Of a stretch of DNA of 64,000 bases, positions 36,560-45,926 are shown piece after piece. How positions within the stretch are numbered: position 1 is the stretch's first letter; every line of letters starts with the position of its first letter. The notes below the pieces were generated by a model. That model saw nothing but the letters and a program-made list of their open reading frames with translations. It was not told the DNA's origin and searched no databases. This DNA comes from Acidobacteriota bacterium. GTDB lineage: Bacteria > Acidobacteriota > Blastocatellia > Pyrinomonadales > Pyrinomonadaceae. The stretch is taken from the NCBI GenBank assembly GCA_003223935.1, contig QHXQ01000030.1, positions 1-64,000 on the forward strand, given 5' to 3'. The position numbers and the translations under genes were made by a program.

Positions 36560-36636
36560 GTCAGAACCGCCTGCGGTAGCGGGCGGGTCTTAGTTGCAGC
36601 ACCAAGCACCCGCCCGCTACCGCAGGCGGTTCTGAC
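36560..36636. repeat. REP-like hairpin with perfect 29-bp arms
   Basis: Arms 36560-36588 and 36608-36636 (GTCAGAACCGCCTGCGGTAG and so on) are perfectly complementary around a 19-base loop. A T-rich stretch follows. It lies between convergent genes. Confidence 0.75.
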
Positions 36637-36652
36637 CTTATTTTTTCTGACC

Positions 36653-38395
36653 TTATTTTTCGAGATACATCTTCGCGGCCATCTTCGCCAACTTCCACAT
36701 CTTGCGCCAGTCAATGCGCCCGTCCTCGTCGCGCCCCGTTAGTTTGTTGATGACGAGTTTGCGGAATTGTCTGCCCTCGCGCCGGAGCATGAACTCTTTG
36801 GCGTAGGGCTTGGCCGTGTCGAAGAAGCTGAAGCCGGGGTCGGTGATGATGCCGATGCCTTCGAGCGTCATCAGCGCGCGCATGATGTAGGTGAAGCGCG
36901 CGGGCAGACGAAACGGATACTCGTACATTACTTCGGCCAGTTCATACGTCAACTCTTTGAAGTTCACTTCGCCGAGTTTCAGATTCAGATAGTGCTTGAA
37001 CAGACCTTCGACCACCGGGCGCACCAGATCGGGATTGACGCCGGGCTTTAAGAAATCGAGATCGATCAAATCCTGCGCCAGCCCCGACACGTCGCGCTCG
37101 ATGACATGGAAGAAGGCCGTGATCATCTGCGCTTGCAGGCGCGGCGTGATCTGGCCGGTCATGCCGAAGTCGAAGAAGGCTAGATGGCCTGTGTCCATCA
37201 CGAGCAGGTTGCCGGGATGCGGGTCGGCGTGAAAGAAGCCGTCTTCAAGCAACTGCTTGAGGTATGTCCGCACGAGCAGCCGGTTGACTTTGACGGGCGA
37301 GATGCGGCGCGCTTTCAGGCCCTCAAGGTCTGTGACCTTCGTGCCGCGTATGAATTCGAGCGTGAGCACGTGGCGCGTCGTGTGCGACCAGTAGATGTGC
37401 GGGACGCGGATGGGCCGCCAGTCTTTGAAGTTCCGGCGGAAGCGGTCGGCGTTGCGTCCTTCGTGGACGTAGTTCATCTCCTCGCGGATCGTCTCGGAGA
37501 ATTCGCGCAGCATGCCTTCCCAATCGGCGTTCTCGGTGAAACTGGGAAAGCGCGAGAGCGCGCGGACGAGCCGGCGCAGGATGGCGATGTCGAAACTGAT
37601 CTGCGCTTCGAGATTCGGGCGCTGAACTTTAACCGCGACCTCCGCGCCGTCGTGCAGACGCGCGCGATAGACCTGACCGAGCGACGCGGCCGCAATCGGC
37701 TCAGCGTCAATCTCTGCGAAGGCTGCTTGCAGTGTGCGCCCAAGCTCCGCTTCGATGCGCGCGTAAGCTTCGCTCGTCGGATAGGGCGGCACTTGATCTT
37801 GCAGCGTCGCCAACTCTTTCACGTAAGCGAGCGGCAACAGGTCGCCGCGCGTGCCGAGGGCTTGACCGATCTTGATGAAGGTCGGCCCCAACTTGATCAG
37901 ACTGCGCTTGAACCAAGCGCCCTGCCTTGCAAGCCGCGCCTCTTTGCGCTGCGATTCGTCTGCGCCGCGAAAGACGACGAAGCGTACGGTGCGGATCAGA
38001 CGATCCAACAAGCGCACCAACACATCACGTCGCCACGCGCGGAAGCGTGCGTTGCGGTCAAGCGTCCGCGCAGCTTCGCGCCCGCGCTCGCTCATGCGCC
38101 GGTTGTACTTGCTGCGCGCCTCGTAGTTTTCCAAGAACAGATAGAACGAGAGCAGCCACATCACACGCACGACCTGCAACGTGCGCCACCAGCCGCGCCA
38201 ACCGATCCGCTCAAGCTCATGTGCGCTCTGTGCTGACGGCGCATCGTCCGCCGAGAGCAGATGCCCGTTGTCATTCGCTTGCACGTGCGGCTTGCGCGCG
38301 ACCACAGCCAGAGCGGTCTGTTTGTGCCCGTTCCCGTTGTGCCGCGCGCCATTCGTCGGCACTAAAGAAGTCTGCTTTTGTTCGCTAATCGCCAT
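36653..38395 (-). CDS. UbiB/ABC1 (AarF) atypical kinase
   Basis: The roughly 580-residue protein has an AarF/UbiB kinase-like fold: [19 protein letters not shown] (KxGQ motif), [14 protein letters not shown] (Lys), [13 protein letters not shown] (catalytic loop), FFDFGMTGQ (Mg). A hydrophobic C-terminal stretch follows. The family supports quinone synthesis or lipid homeostasis through ATPase rather than protein-kinase activity. The start is uncertain: ATG 38395 is preferred; a TTG two codons upstream is also possible. The N-terminal 90 residues are low-complexity and basic. Confidence 0.85.
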   Translation of the reverse strand: MAISEQKQTSLVPTNGARHNGNGHKQTALAVVARKPHVQANDNGHLLSADDAPSAQSAHELERIGWRGWWRTLQVVRVMWLLSFYLFLENYEARSKYNRRMSERGREAARTLDRNARFRAWRRDVLVRLLDRLIRTVRFVVFRGADESQRKEARLARQGAWFKRSLIKLGPTFIKIGQALGTRGDLLPLAYVKELATLQDQVPPYPTSEAYARIEAELGRTLQAAFAEIDAEPIAAASLGQVYRARLHDGAEVAVKVQRPNLEAQISFDIAILRRLVRALSRFPSFTENADWEGMLREFSETIREEMNYVHEGRNADRFRRNFKDWRPIRVPHIYWSHTTRHVLTLEFIRGTKVTDLEGLKARRISPVKVNRLLVRTYLKQLLEDGFFHADPHPGNLLVMDTGHLAFFDFGMTGQITPRLQAQMITAFFHVIERDVSGLAQDLIDLDFLKPGVNPDLVRPVVEGLFKHYLNLKLGEVNFKELTYELAEVMYEYPFRLPARFTYIMRALMTLEGIGIITDPGFSFFDTAKPYAKEFMLRREGRQFRKLVINKLTGRDEDGRIDWRKMWKLAKMAAKMYLEK

Positions 38396-38553
38396 CGTCA
38401 ATCACAAGCTTAAATCAAACGCATCCCAAACCTATAACAGCAACGAAATTTTTAGGTTGCGAGTTGCAAGCCAACAACACAAAGTTAGATGCGTCAACCC
38501 TGCCCGTAGTACGAAGTCTGCGCTGGCAAAGAGAATTTAATCTTTGATGGGTT

Positions 38554-39507
38554 TCAAATCACCGCCAGCGAGCGGTGTACGCCGCGCCGCGTGAAGTAGC
38601 GGCGCGCGCGCGCTACGTCGTAATCAATCTGGCGCTGTAACTCCACGACTGAACCGAATTTCCGTTCGGCGCGCAGGCGATGGAGGAAGCGGACGCGCAC
38701 CACGTCGCCGTAGAGGTTGCCCGTCCAGTCGAGCACGTAAGTCTCAATCGTCGGTTCGGCGTTGTGTTCAAACGTCGGGCGCGCGCCGATGTTGGTGATG
38801 CTGCGCCGCCACGCGCCTTCAATGAGCGTCGCCGTGACATAGACGCCGCCGGCAGGGATGACGCGATTTTGCGGGTGCAGGTTCGCGGTCGGAAACCCGA
38901 TTGTGCGCCCGCGTTCGTGCCCGCGCACGACGCGCCCCTCGACGCCGTAAGGTCGGCCCAACATGCGCCGCGCGAGATTGATGCGCCCTTGCAACAGCAA
39001 TTCGCGTATCCGGCTCGAACTGATCCGCTGTCCGTGCAACTGCACTTCCGGCACTTCATCAGCGTGAAACCCAAGCTGCGCGCTCATGCGCCGCAACAAC
39101 TCTATGTTGCCTTCGCGCTGATAACCGAACGCGAAGCCGCGCCCCAAGTAAACCTCGCGCGCTTGCAGACGCTCATGCACCATGTCGCGCAGAAACTCTT
39201 CGGCGCGTATGTGCGCAAACGCCTTTGTGAAGCGCACGACGATGGTCTGCTCAATGCCGAGCACGCCGAAGGCTTCGATCTTCTGATCGAACGTCTGCAA
39301 CAAAGGCGGCGCAGACTCCGGATGCAGCACTGCGCGCGGATGCGGATCGAACGTAATCACGGTCGGCACAGCGCCGCACACACGCGCCCGCTCAACCACC
39401 GTCCGCATGATCAACTGATGCCCAAGATGCAAGCCATCGAACACGCCCAACGTCAACACCGTCGGGCGCGCGATCTCCGCGTTGTCTGTGCCGTGAAAGA
39501 GCCGCAT
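38554..39507 (-). CDS. ribF: Bifunctional riboflavin kinase / FAD synthetase RibF
   Basis: The 317-residue enzyme has the N-terminal nucleotidyltransferase signature GVFDGLHLGHQ with FDPHP, then ISSSRIRELL, and the C-terminal riboflavin-kinase motifs RTIGFPTANL (ATP/flavin binding) and the YVTATLIEG strand. It phosphorylates riboflavin to FMN and adenylates it to FAD in the cytoplasm. Full length and typical of Bacteria. It shares orientation with the neighbouring MBL hydrolase. Confidence 0.95.
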   Translation of the reverse strand: MRLFHGTDNAEIARPTVLTLGVFDGLHLGHQLIMRTVVERARVCGAVPTVITFDPHPRAVLHPESAPPLLQTFDQKIEAFGVLGIEQTIVVRFTKAFAHIRAEEFLRDMVHERLQAREVYLGRGFAFGYQREGNIELLRRMSAQLGFHADEVPEVQLHGQRISSSRIRELLLQGRINLARRMLGRPYGVEGRVVRGHERGRTIGFPTANLHPQNRVIPAGGVYVTATLIEGAWRRSITNIGARPTFEHNAEPTIETYVLDWTGNLYGDVVRVRFLHRLRAERKFGSVVELQRQIDYDVARARRYFTRRGVHRSLAVI

Positions 39508-39557
39508 AAAAGCAGAGGTCAGAGGTTAGTATCTGTGCTTTTACTGATCTCTAACCT

Positions 39558-40322
39558 CTATGCTGTTATCTCCAGTCCATCGTAGCCCCACTCGACGCCG
39601 TCGGGGAGCAGCCGCGAGTCGCGTGCGTGTTTGATGTCGTGCGCGATGTGCGTCAGGTAGGCGCGGCGCGGTTTGAGTTCGGCGATGTACGCGAGCGCGC
39701 GCTCTAGCCAGAGATGCGTCGGATGCGGCTTGATGCGCAGACAGTCGAGGACGAGCACGTCTAGGTCGCGCAAAGATTTCATTGCGGCGGGCGGAATCTC
39801 GCTCAGGTCGGTCGCGTAGGCGAAGTCGTTGAAGCGGTAAGCGATGACGGGCAGACGGCCGTGGATGACTTCGAGCGGGGTGACGAGCAAGTTGCGACTG
39901 AGCGAAAAGGGCGCGCCCGCGACGACCGTGTGTGCGATGACCTGCGGCAGGCCGCCACCGAAGTAGGTCGGCTCGAAGACGTATTTGAAGATGCGCCGGA
40001 TGTCCACCCACGCGCGTTCATTGGCATAGACGCCGAGCGCGCCGTGCCGGAAGTTCAAGGGGCGTATGTCGTCGAGACCGAAGATATGATCGGCGTGACA
40101 GTGTGTGACGAGCACCGCGTCGAGCCACTTCAACCTGTGGCGCAGCGCCTGTTGCCGAAAATCCGACGAAGTATCCACGAGCACCGTCTGCCCGTCGTGC
40201 TCGACGAGCACGGAGACGCGCAGACGCTTATCGCGCGGATCATCCGACTGACACGTCTCGCACTCGCAGCCGATGGATGGCACGCCCGTCGAAGTGCCTG
40301 TGCCAAGCAAAGTAAGTTTCAT
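39558..40322 (-). CDS. PhnP-like MBL-fold metallo-hydrolase
   Basis: The 254-residue protein has GTGTSTGVPSIGCECETC at the start and the metal motif THCHADHIFGLDD. Later His positions (HGRLP; HIAHD) complete the binuclear zinc site. The family includes phosphoribosyl cyclic phosphodiesterase and tRNase Z-like hydrolases; the cysteines in the front loop (CECETCQSDD) match PhnP-type zinc binding. It is likely a cyclic-nucleotide or phosphate-ester hydrolase with unknown natural substrate. It starts just after the repeat hairpin at 40332. Confidence 0.85.
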   Translation of the reverse strand: MKLTLLGTGTSTGVPSIGCECETCQSDDPRDKRLRVSVLVEHDGQTVLVDTSSDFRQQALRHRLKWLDAVLVTHCHADHIFGLDDIRPLNFRHGALGVYANERAWVDIRRIFKYVFEPTYFGGGLPQVIAHTVVAGAPFSLSRNLLVTPLEVIHGRLPVIAYRFNDFAYATDLSEIPPAAMKSLRDLDVLVLDCLRIKPHPTHLWLERALAYIAELKPRRAYLTHIAHDIKHARDSRLLPDGVEWGYDGLEITA

Positions 40323-40331
40323 AAAGGAAGC

Positions 40332-40400
40332 TCAAAGTTTAAGGTTCAAGGTTCAAAGTTCAAGCCCAGCAAACTTTGAACCTTGAACCTTAAACTTTGA
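40332..40400. repeat. Hairpin of TTCAAGG / TTCAAAG words
   Basis: Perfect 29-base arms (40332-40360, 40372-40400) consist of iterated TTCAAGG/TTCAAAG words. It lies between two minus-strand genes. Confidence 0.7.
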
Positions 40401-40409
40401 ACCTTGAAC

Positions 40410-40973
40410 TCACCTCCCGCCGGTGATGTCGCCGCCGGTGAAGCCGCGCGGGCGCGTCTGCGGGCGCGTGCCGACGAGCGAGACGTACTGCATGCGCAGT
40501 TCGGCGAGCAGCCCTTCGATAATCTGTTGCTCTTGCGCGCTCAGGTTGCCGCGCGTCTTCTGTTCGATGGTGGCGAGCAGGTCTATGCAATGCTTGGCGA
40601 GCGGCAGATCGACCTCGCCTGCGGGCAGACCCGGATGCTCGGTCATGCCGAGCGCGGCGGCCGCAGGCGACGCGATGAACATGACGAGATTGGCGAACGG
40701 CGTCGGATCACCGCCGGCCGTTTCAGCTTCACGTGCAGACGCAGACGGCGCACGCTCTGTCGTCGCTTCGTGGTCGGCGCGCGGGCGCTCGCGTTGTGTG
40801 TCGGCGTCGCTGGCTGCGCTTGCGGCTGCTGGCGCTGTTGCGTTCGCACCTGCTTGCGCTTCGGTCTCGGCCGCTGGCGGCGTCTCCTCTTCGCGCTCGA
40901 TCTGGCGCGGCGTGCCGTCTGCGTTGAACAAGCGGCGGTCTGTGACTTTGAAAGTTGGCTTCTCTTCGCTCAT
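40410..40973 (-). CDS. DUF1844 protein
   Basis: The 187-residue protein starts EKPTFKVTDRRLFNADGTPR and ends with the DUF1844 core: FANLVMFIASPAAAALG, LAKHCIDLLATIEQKTRGNL, EQQIIEGLLAELRMQYV. An Ala/Glu/Thr-rich linker separates the two. Function unknown; the family is common in Acidobacteriota and Deltaproteobacteria and is predicted cytoplasmic. Confidence 0.85.
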   Translation of the reverse strand: MSEEKPTFKVTDRRLFNADGTPRQIEREEETPPAAETEAQAGANATAPAAASAASDADTQRERPRADHEATTERAPSASAREAETAGGDPTPFANLVMFIASPAAAALGMTEHPGLPAGEVDLPLAKHCIDLLATIEQKTRGNLSAQEQQIIEGLLAELRMQYVSLVGTRPQTRPRGFTGGDITGGR

Positions 40974-41097
40974 CGGTTTTCACGCAGACACGACAACGAC
41001 CGAGAGGGCCGCGCCGGTCAATCATTCATTCGCATCAGTTGTTTGCTGAACGGCCACGATGGTAGCACCTGCGCGCACGCCGTCGCAAGAATGGCAG

Positions 41098-41239
41098 AGT
41101 TTCGGGTTCCGGGTTTCGAGTTCCGAGTTGTTCTACCAGCGCGGCCCACTTGGAACATACCGGCTTAGGTTTTAGACTTAGCCAAAGCAATTAAACTTTG
41201 TGGCTTCAACTCGGAACTCGGAACTTTGAACCCGGAACT
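41098..41239. repeat. Hairpin of GTTCCGGG / GTTCCGAG words
   Basis: Arms of 33 bases (41098-41130, 41207-41239; 28 of 33 pair) surround a 76-base loop. Words repeat as GTTCCGAG or GGTTCCGGG. Confidence 0.55.
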
Positions 41240-41241
41240 AA

Positions 41242-42183
41242 ATGCTTATGCCCGCATCATTCAACGATCTGGTCGCACTGATGGCGCGTCTTCGGCGCGC
41301 ACCCGACGGCTGCCCTTGGGATCGCGAGCAGACCTACGCCACGCTCGCGCCGATGCTCTTGGAAGAGGCTTACGAAGCTTTCGAGGCCGTCGAAGAAGCG
41401 CGTGAAGGTCGCCCGGAAGAGTTGCGCGACGAACTTGGCGACCTGCTCTTTCAGATCATCTTCTACGCGCAAGTCGCCGCAGAGCGCGGCGAGTTTACGA
41501 TTGCAGATGTGGTTGATGGCATCCACACCAAGATGGTGCGTCGCCACCCGCACGTCTTCGGCAACGAGACGGCGCAGGATGCGGCGGAAGTCCTGCGCAA
41601 CTGGGAAGCGATCAAAGCGGCCGAGAAAAAGGCGGCCGGCAAGACAGACGAAGAGGAAGAGACTGCGCTCCTCGACGGCGTCTCTTCACGCGCGCCCGCG
41701 CTCATGGAAGCGCATCAGATCACAACCAAAGCCGCGCGCGTCGGCTTCGACTGGCAACGCCTCGAAGACATCTTCGATAAGCTCCACGAAGAGATTGACG
41801 AACTAAAGGCCGCGATCAAAGAACGCGACGAACGCCAACAGGCGCGCGCCGCAGACGATCAATCAGCCCGCGCCGACGAGCAATCAACCGGCGCAACGAG
41901 CGAACAACGCGCACGTGAAGCGCCCGCGCGGCCTATTTCTGATGAAGAGGCCGAACACGAGCGCGTCCGCGAAGAGTTGGGCGACCTACTCTTCGCCGTC
42001 ACCAACATTGCGCGCCACCTCAGCGTCGAACCCGAAGCCGCGTTGAAGTTAACCAACCGCAAATTCCGCCGCCGCTTCCGCCACATCGAACAAGGACTCA
42101 AAGCGCGCGGGCGCACACTTGATCAAGCGACACTCGATGAGATGGAAGAACTCTGGCAGGAAGCGAAAGGTGCGCGTGGTTGA
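41242..42183 (+). CDS. mazG: Nucleoside triphosphate pyrophosphohydrolase MazG
   Basis: The 313-residue protein has two MazG folds: [20 protein letters not shown], then [12 protein letters not shown] with [20 protein letters not shown]; the second half has EEIDELKAA and the E-x2-D metal motif in [19 protein letters not shown]. The length is above the usual ~270 because of a low-complexity insert around residues 195-232. It removes non-canonical or excess NTPs. The start is ATG 41242; ATG 41248 is also possible. Confidence 0.95.
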   Translation: MLMPASFNDLVALMARLRRAPDGCPWDREQTYATLAPMLLEEAYEAFEAVEEAREGRPEELRDELGDLLFQIIFYAQVAAERGEFTIADVVDGIHTKMVRRHPHVFGNETAQDAAEVLRNWEAIKAAEKKAAGKTDEEEETALLDGVSSRAPALMEAHQITTKAARVGFDWQRLEDIFDKLHEEIDELKAAIKERDERQQARAADDQSARADEQSTGATSEQRAREAPARPISDEEAEHERVREELGDLLFAVTNIARHLSVEPEAALKLTNRKFRRRFRHIEQGLKARGRTLDQATLDEMEELWQEAKGARG

Positions 42184-42247
42184 AGCGAGGGCTAAGACGC
42201 TCATGCTACCGCTTGCGTCTTGTAAGCTAGACTTCTAAGATGAGTTT

Positions 42248-42599
42248 ATGCCGACGGTGTTGCGTGTAGGCCGCTTTCGCTTCTTCTTTTTCAGCAACGA
42301 GAGTCAAGAGCCGCCGCACATACATGTCAAGGCAGCGGAGAACGAAGCGAAGTTCTGGCTCGAACCAGCCTTGCACATTTATTCAAGAAAGTCTGCATGA
42401 GGACTGCATAATTGAATAGTCCAAGCCATTTATGCATTACTTTCCGAATACTTGTGCAAGTCTGCTCGAACCCATCAGCTTGGCTTTCAATTACGGGTTC
42501 AGGGGATGCGAGCTAAGCGAAATCGCAGAGCTTGTCAGGCAACACCGGGCGCAATTTTTGGAGGCTTGGAATGAGCACTTTGGCGAAGAACAATCGTAA
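42248..42599 (+). pseudogene. DUF4160 protein gene interrupted by a 97-bp insertion
   Basis: The frame opens MPTVLRVGRFRFFFFSNESQ and continues EPPHIHVKAAENEAKFWLEP, as in DUF4160 proteins, then stops after an inserted sequence. On the other side ISLAFNYGFRGCELSEIAEL and FLEAWNEHF complete the family's end, closing with TAA 42597-42599. Removal of the insertion with one copy of the 9-bp duplication restores an exact single frame. DUF4160 genes commonly sit beside DUF2442 genes and the pair is suspected to be toxin-antitoxin-like. Confidence 0.8.
42367..42463. mobile_element. 97-bp MITE-like element with 9-bp target duplication
   Basis: The element is flanked by the direct repeat GCTCGAACC (42358-42366 and 42464-42472). 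Its ends are imperfect inverted repeats (left AG-C-CTTGCACA..TATTC..GAAAGT, right AG-A-CTTGCACA..TATTC..GAAAGT) and most of the element can fold on itself. It has no coding capacity. Confidence 0.7.
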
Positions 42600-42858
42600 C
42601 GCGGCGCGGGCCTATGTGCCGACCTCTGCCCTCGCCAAGTCGGTCGAGTTTGACGACGAGATGATGCGCGTTCATCTCACCGACGGGCGCATCGTCAGCG
42701 TGCCGCTCATCTGGTTTCCACTGTTAAGCGACGCGACGCCGGAGCAACGCGCGCACTATGAGATCGGCGGCGGCGGCACGAGCCTGCACTGGCCCGATAT
42801 AGATGAAGACATATCCGTCGCCGGTCTAATGGCGGGCGCGGACTGGCAGTCAATGTAA
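42571..42858 (+). CDS. DUF2442 protein
   Basis: The 95-residue protein starts at ATG 42571 with GGAGG upstream and overlaps the 3' end of the DUF4160 gene by 29 bp in another frame. The core KSVEFDDEMMRVHLTDGRIV, SVPLIWFPLLSDATPEQR, and LHWPDIDEDISVAGLMAG is typical of DUF2442. Likely DNA-binding partner or antitoxin to DUF4160, inferred from pairing. It remains intact though its partner is broken. Confidence 0.8.
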   Translation: MSTLAKNNRNAARAYVPTSALAKSVEFDDEMMRVHLTDGRIVSVPLIWFPLLSDATPEQRAHYEIGGGGTSLHWPDIDEDISVAGLMAGADWQSM

Positions 42859-42915
42859 CTTCTTATCCGCTCCGCGCGCTGCGCTCACGCGCTTTTTAGG
42901 CTAAATGGTCAAAGG

Positions 42916-44832
42916 CTACGTCCGCACAACCGCCACGACACGAAAACCGATGACGACGTTGCGGAGGTCTGGGGTGTCCCAGTTGCGGTCGGCAGAGCGG
43001 AGGTTAAAAGCGAGGCCGTTGAGCCACGAGCCGCCGCGCAGCATCCGGTACTTCTGCTCCCCGCCACTTAGCCATGCGCTCCCGTCCGTCGGTGCGCCTG
43101 CATAAGAGCCGTGATACCAGTCCTGACACCACTCCCACACATTACCATGCATGTCAAATAAGCCGAACGCGTTCGGCTGAAAACTCCCAACGGGTCTTGT
43201 CTGGCGATAGACGCCCTTCGCCGCCCCGCCATACGGATAGTCGCCGTCGAAGTTCGCCTGCTCTGAACTCAGGGAGTCGCCGAAGGCGAACGCCGTCGTT
43301 GTTCCTGCCCGCGCCGCATATTCCCACTCTGCCTCCGTCGGCAGCCGGTACGTGTAGCCGTCGTTCTGCGCATTCAGCTTGGCGATAAACGAGACAGCAT
43401 CATCCCACGACACCTGCTCCACCGGACAGTTGTCGCAGCCCTTGAAGTTCGACGGGTTATTGCCCATCACCGCCTGCCACTGCGCCTGCGTTACCTCGTA
43501 CTTGCCTATGTAGAAACCATCAGCAATCGTCACCCGATGCACCGGCTTCTCGTCGCTGCCGCCGTTTTCCGACCCCATCATGAAGCTGCCCGCCGGTATC
43601 CACACGAACTCGATGCCCGCACGACTCTGCATCTGCTGTGATCGCCCGGCCGGTCGCGCTGTGCTCGTCGTGTTGCCGACTGTGTTGCCCGGCGTGCTCG
43701 TCGGTGCGGGCTTCGTTGCGCTCGTCAATGCCGCCATGCGTCGGCGCGCGATGCTGGCGAATTGTCCGTTAGGATACTTCGCCAAGTAGTCCTTGAAGTC
43801 CTCCGCGTCGGTGCTGTTCTGGATCGAGTTCCAGTAGCTCAACTCGAAGGCGGCCGGGTCAACCGTTGGCGCGGGCAGCGTGGGCGATAAGAGCGTCGGA
43901 TTGCTTGTGGCGATGGCCGGCGGCGTGGGCGCTTTCGGCAGCATGAAGACAAAGTCGCCTTTGTCGAGATTCGGATTTCTGATCTTGCCGTACTGCGGGT
44001 GCTGCGCGTTGCGCGTGTAGTTGACCACGCGGTCTTGCAGGAAGTCGCCCAACTCGCTGCCCGTCACGTAGCCGTCATGGTTCGCGTCCGCCTCGCCTTC
44101 GATGGCGGCGATGAACTGCTCGCGGAAGATGCTGCGGTCGGGCACGGTCTCATCGGCACTGCCTGAAGTGATGAACTGGCGGACTGGACGCGAAGTCTTG
44201 TAGCCGATGTTGTCGGGCACGGCGCGTGAGAGCGCGAAGAGTGAACCGGAGAAGCAGGAGTCGAAGAGAAAGAGCGCGTGCTTGGCTTGAATGCGCCGGG
44301 CATAGAGTTCCATCTGCTGCATGTCCATCGCCTTATCCATGAAGCCGCTCAGGTCGCGGTTCGGGTTGGGCGCGTCCACAGGCACGATGTAGCCCATCTC
44401 TTCGCCGTATGATTGTTTGATCGTGTGTCCATGCCCGGCGAAGTAGAAGAGCAGACGATTCTCGACGTTCATGCCGTATTGCGAGATGAAGTTGCGGAAG
44501 GCTTCGTCAAGCTGCGCGCCCGTCCGATTCGGCAATACGATGACTTGAAAGCCTTGCTTCACAAGTGCGACGCGCACCGCTTCGATGTCCGCCGGGACGC
44601 CGGGCAGTTTGGGCCAACCGTTCGTGTATTCGCTCTCGCCGATCAGGAGCGCGTAGCTCTTGTCATAAAGTTTGACGACGCGCCCGTCTTCGGTCTTGAT
44701 GTCAATCTCTGCGCGCAGACCGCGCCCGTCATCCTGTTGCGCTGTCACGGTCGGCAGCGACGAGAGCAGCAGTGCAGAGATCAGCGCGAGGATGACGAAC
44801 AGAAGATGCGCACGGGGGATGCTGGTTTTCAT
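42916..44832 (-). CDS. Secreted caspase-like peptidase fused to FGE-sulfatase domain
   Basis: The start ATG 44832 gives a signal peptide (LLFVILALISALLLSSLPTV) and 638 residues. The N-terminal half is a C14 caspase/metacaspase domain: YALLIGESEYTNGWPKLPGV, with His in FYFAGHGHT and Cys in FLFDSCFSGS. The C-terminal half is formylglycine-generating-enzyme type: FVWIPAGSFMMGSENGGSDE, PVHRVTIADGFYIGKYEVTQ, YRLPTEAEWEYAARAG, MHGNVWEWCQDW, RMLRGGSW. It probably cleaves after Arg/Lys and carries a sugar/peptide-binding FGE fold; FGE activity toward sulfatases is uncertain, as catalytic Cys of that fold cannot be assigned. Confidence 0.85.
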   Translation of the reverse strand: MKTSIPRAHLLFVILALISALLLSSLPTVTAQQDDGRGLRAEIDIKTEDGRVVKLYDKSYALLIGESEYTNGWPKLPGVPADIEAVRVALVKQGFQVIVLPNRTGAQLDEAFRNFISQYGMNVENRLLFYFAGHGHTIKQSYGEEMGYIVPVDAPNPNRDLSGFMDKAMDMQQMELYARRIQAKHALFLFDSCFSGSLFALSRAVPDNIGYKTSRPVRQFITSGSADETVPDRSIFREQFIAAIEGEADANHDGYVTGSELGDFLQDRVVNYTRNAQHPQYGKIRNPNLDKGDFVFMLPKAPTPPAIATSNPTLLSPTLPAPTVDPAAFELSYWNSIQNSTDAEDFKDYLAKYPNGQFASIARRRMAALTSATKPAPTSTPGNTVGNTTSTARPAGRSQQMQSRAGIEFVWIPAGSFMMGSENGGSDEKPVHRVTIADGFYIGKYEVTQAQWQAVMGNNPSNFKGCDNCPVEQVSWDDAVSFIAKLNAQNDGYTYRLPTEAEWEYAARAGTTTAFAFGDSLSSEQANFDGDYPYGGAAKGVYRQTRPVGSFQPNAFGLFDMHGNVWEWCQDWYHGSYAGAPTDGSAWLSGGEQKYRMLRGGSWLNGLAFNLRSADRNWDTPDLRNVVIGFRVVAVVRT

Positions 44833-45095
44833 AAGACTTACCTGACGCGGTTTCGGATGAAGATACGAACGCGAGCTTGTGACGGGATGCCTTGAACAAG
44901 CGGCGCAGGAACGGGATGACGCGGGCGAAAGTAACTCACGCTCGTAACAGATGTCAATTATCTTGCTGCGCTGTCGGCAGGGCATAAGACGGACGTGGCA
45001 AGCGCCGGCCCGTAAATGTTAAGATGGCTCGCGACGGAGGTTTTAACTTGTCACCTGTCACCTATCACTCGTCACTGTTTTAGGAGGTTCGTTCG

Positions 45096-45791
45096 ATGGC
45101 GCTTATACAGTTTGTGCAAAATTATGAAGACCTATCCACAGACCGTGGGTTTCAGTTCAAGTTCTATTGCGACAAGTGCGGCAATGGTTACATGACGCGC
45201 TTTCAGGCTTCGACGCTAGGCACGGCCGGGTCGCTCCTGCGGGCGGCGGGCGATCTCTTTGGCGGCTGGGCGAGTTCGGCCGGCAACTCGGCTTATGAGT
45301 TGCAGCGCACGGTCGGCAGCAAGGCGCATGATGATGCTTTGGCGGCGGCGGTGGCTGAGGGCAAGGAGCATTTTCATCAGTGCTCGCGTTGCGGGCGTTG
45401 GGTCTGTCCCGAAGTTTGTTGGAACGCGAACGTCGGGCAGTGTGAAGGCTGCGCGCCAAACTTTCAAGAGGAACTCGCAGCCTCGCACGCCAACGCGAAG
45501 ACGGAAGCGGCCCGCCAGCAAATCTACGAGCGCGCCCAACAGACCGACTACGCCTCGAAGCTGGACATGAGCGCGGATGCTTACGTCAGCGCAGAGTCGC
45601 AAGCACAGACAGACGACGCGCGCGCGGCGACCAGGCCGCTTTGCGCGAACTGCGGCACGATGGTGGGCAAGGCGAAGTTCTGTCCCGAATGCGGCACGCC
45701 GACGAAGCCTGCGAAGTTGACCTGCTCGGCCTGCGGCCATCAACCTGAAGGCACGCCGAAGTTCTGTCCTGAGTGCGGGACGAAGATGTAA
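45096..45791 (+). CDS. Zinc-ribbon protein
   Basis: The 231-residue protein has GGAGG before ATG 45096. Cys pairs occur at YCDKCGNGY, QCSRCGRWVCPEVC, QCEGC, and as two double-zinc-ribbon units at the end (LCANCGTMVG, FCPECGTPTK, TCSACGHQPE, FCPECGTKM). Two Gly/Ala-rich segments occur between. It is a cytoplasmic scaffold or adaptor; no catalytic site. It overlaps the start of the repeat hairpin 45790 at its stop. Confidence 0.75.
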   Translation: MALIQFVQNYEDLSTDRGFQFKFYCDKCGNGYMTRFQASTLGTAGSLLRAAGDLFGGWASSAGNSAYELQRTVGSKAHDDALAAAVAEGKEHFHQCSRCGRWVCPEVCWNANVGQCEGCAPNFQEELAASHANAKTEAARQQIYERAQQTDYASKLDMSADAYVSAESQAQTDDARAATRPLCANCGTMVGKAKFCPECGTPTKPAKLTCSACGHQPEGTPKFCPECGTKM

Positions 45792-45864
45792 AAACAGTGA
45801 CGAGGGACAAGTGACGAGTTAAAAACTTGCGCTTGCTCGTCACTTGTCCCTCGTCACTGTTTTT
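45790..45864. repeat. Hairpin of GTGACGAG / GTCACTCGTC words
   Basis: Perfect 29-base arms (45790-45818 and 45836-45864) are built of GTGACGAGGGACAAGTGACG-type words. Similar words (GTCACCTGTCACCTATCACT) occur in the leader of the preceding gene at 45050-45085. Confidence 0.7.
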
Positions 45865-45867
45865 AAC

Positions 45868-45902
45868 AAAGCGGGCCGGTGAATAGTTCACCGGCCCGCT
45901 TT
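45868..45902. terminator. Bidirectional rho-independent terminator
   Basis: A perfect 16-bp stem (AAAGCGGGCCGGTGAA / TTCACCGGCCCGCTTT) with a TAG loop lies between convergent genes. Confidence 0.75.
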
Positions 45903-45926
45903 CTTGGTTTGCGTCTCGAGCTGCGC

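Noticed and set aside
37184-38236. 350-codon plus-strand frame opposite the UbiB-like gene.
   Set aside because: The minus-strand gene has complete UbiB motifs; the plus frame is an antisense shadow caused by high GC.
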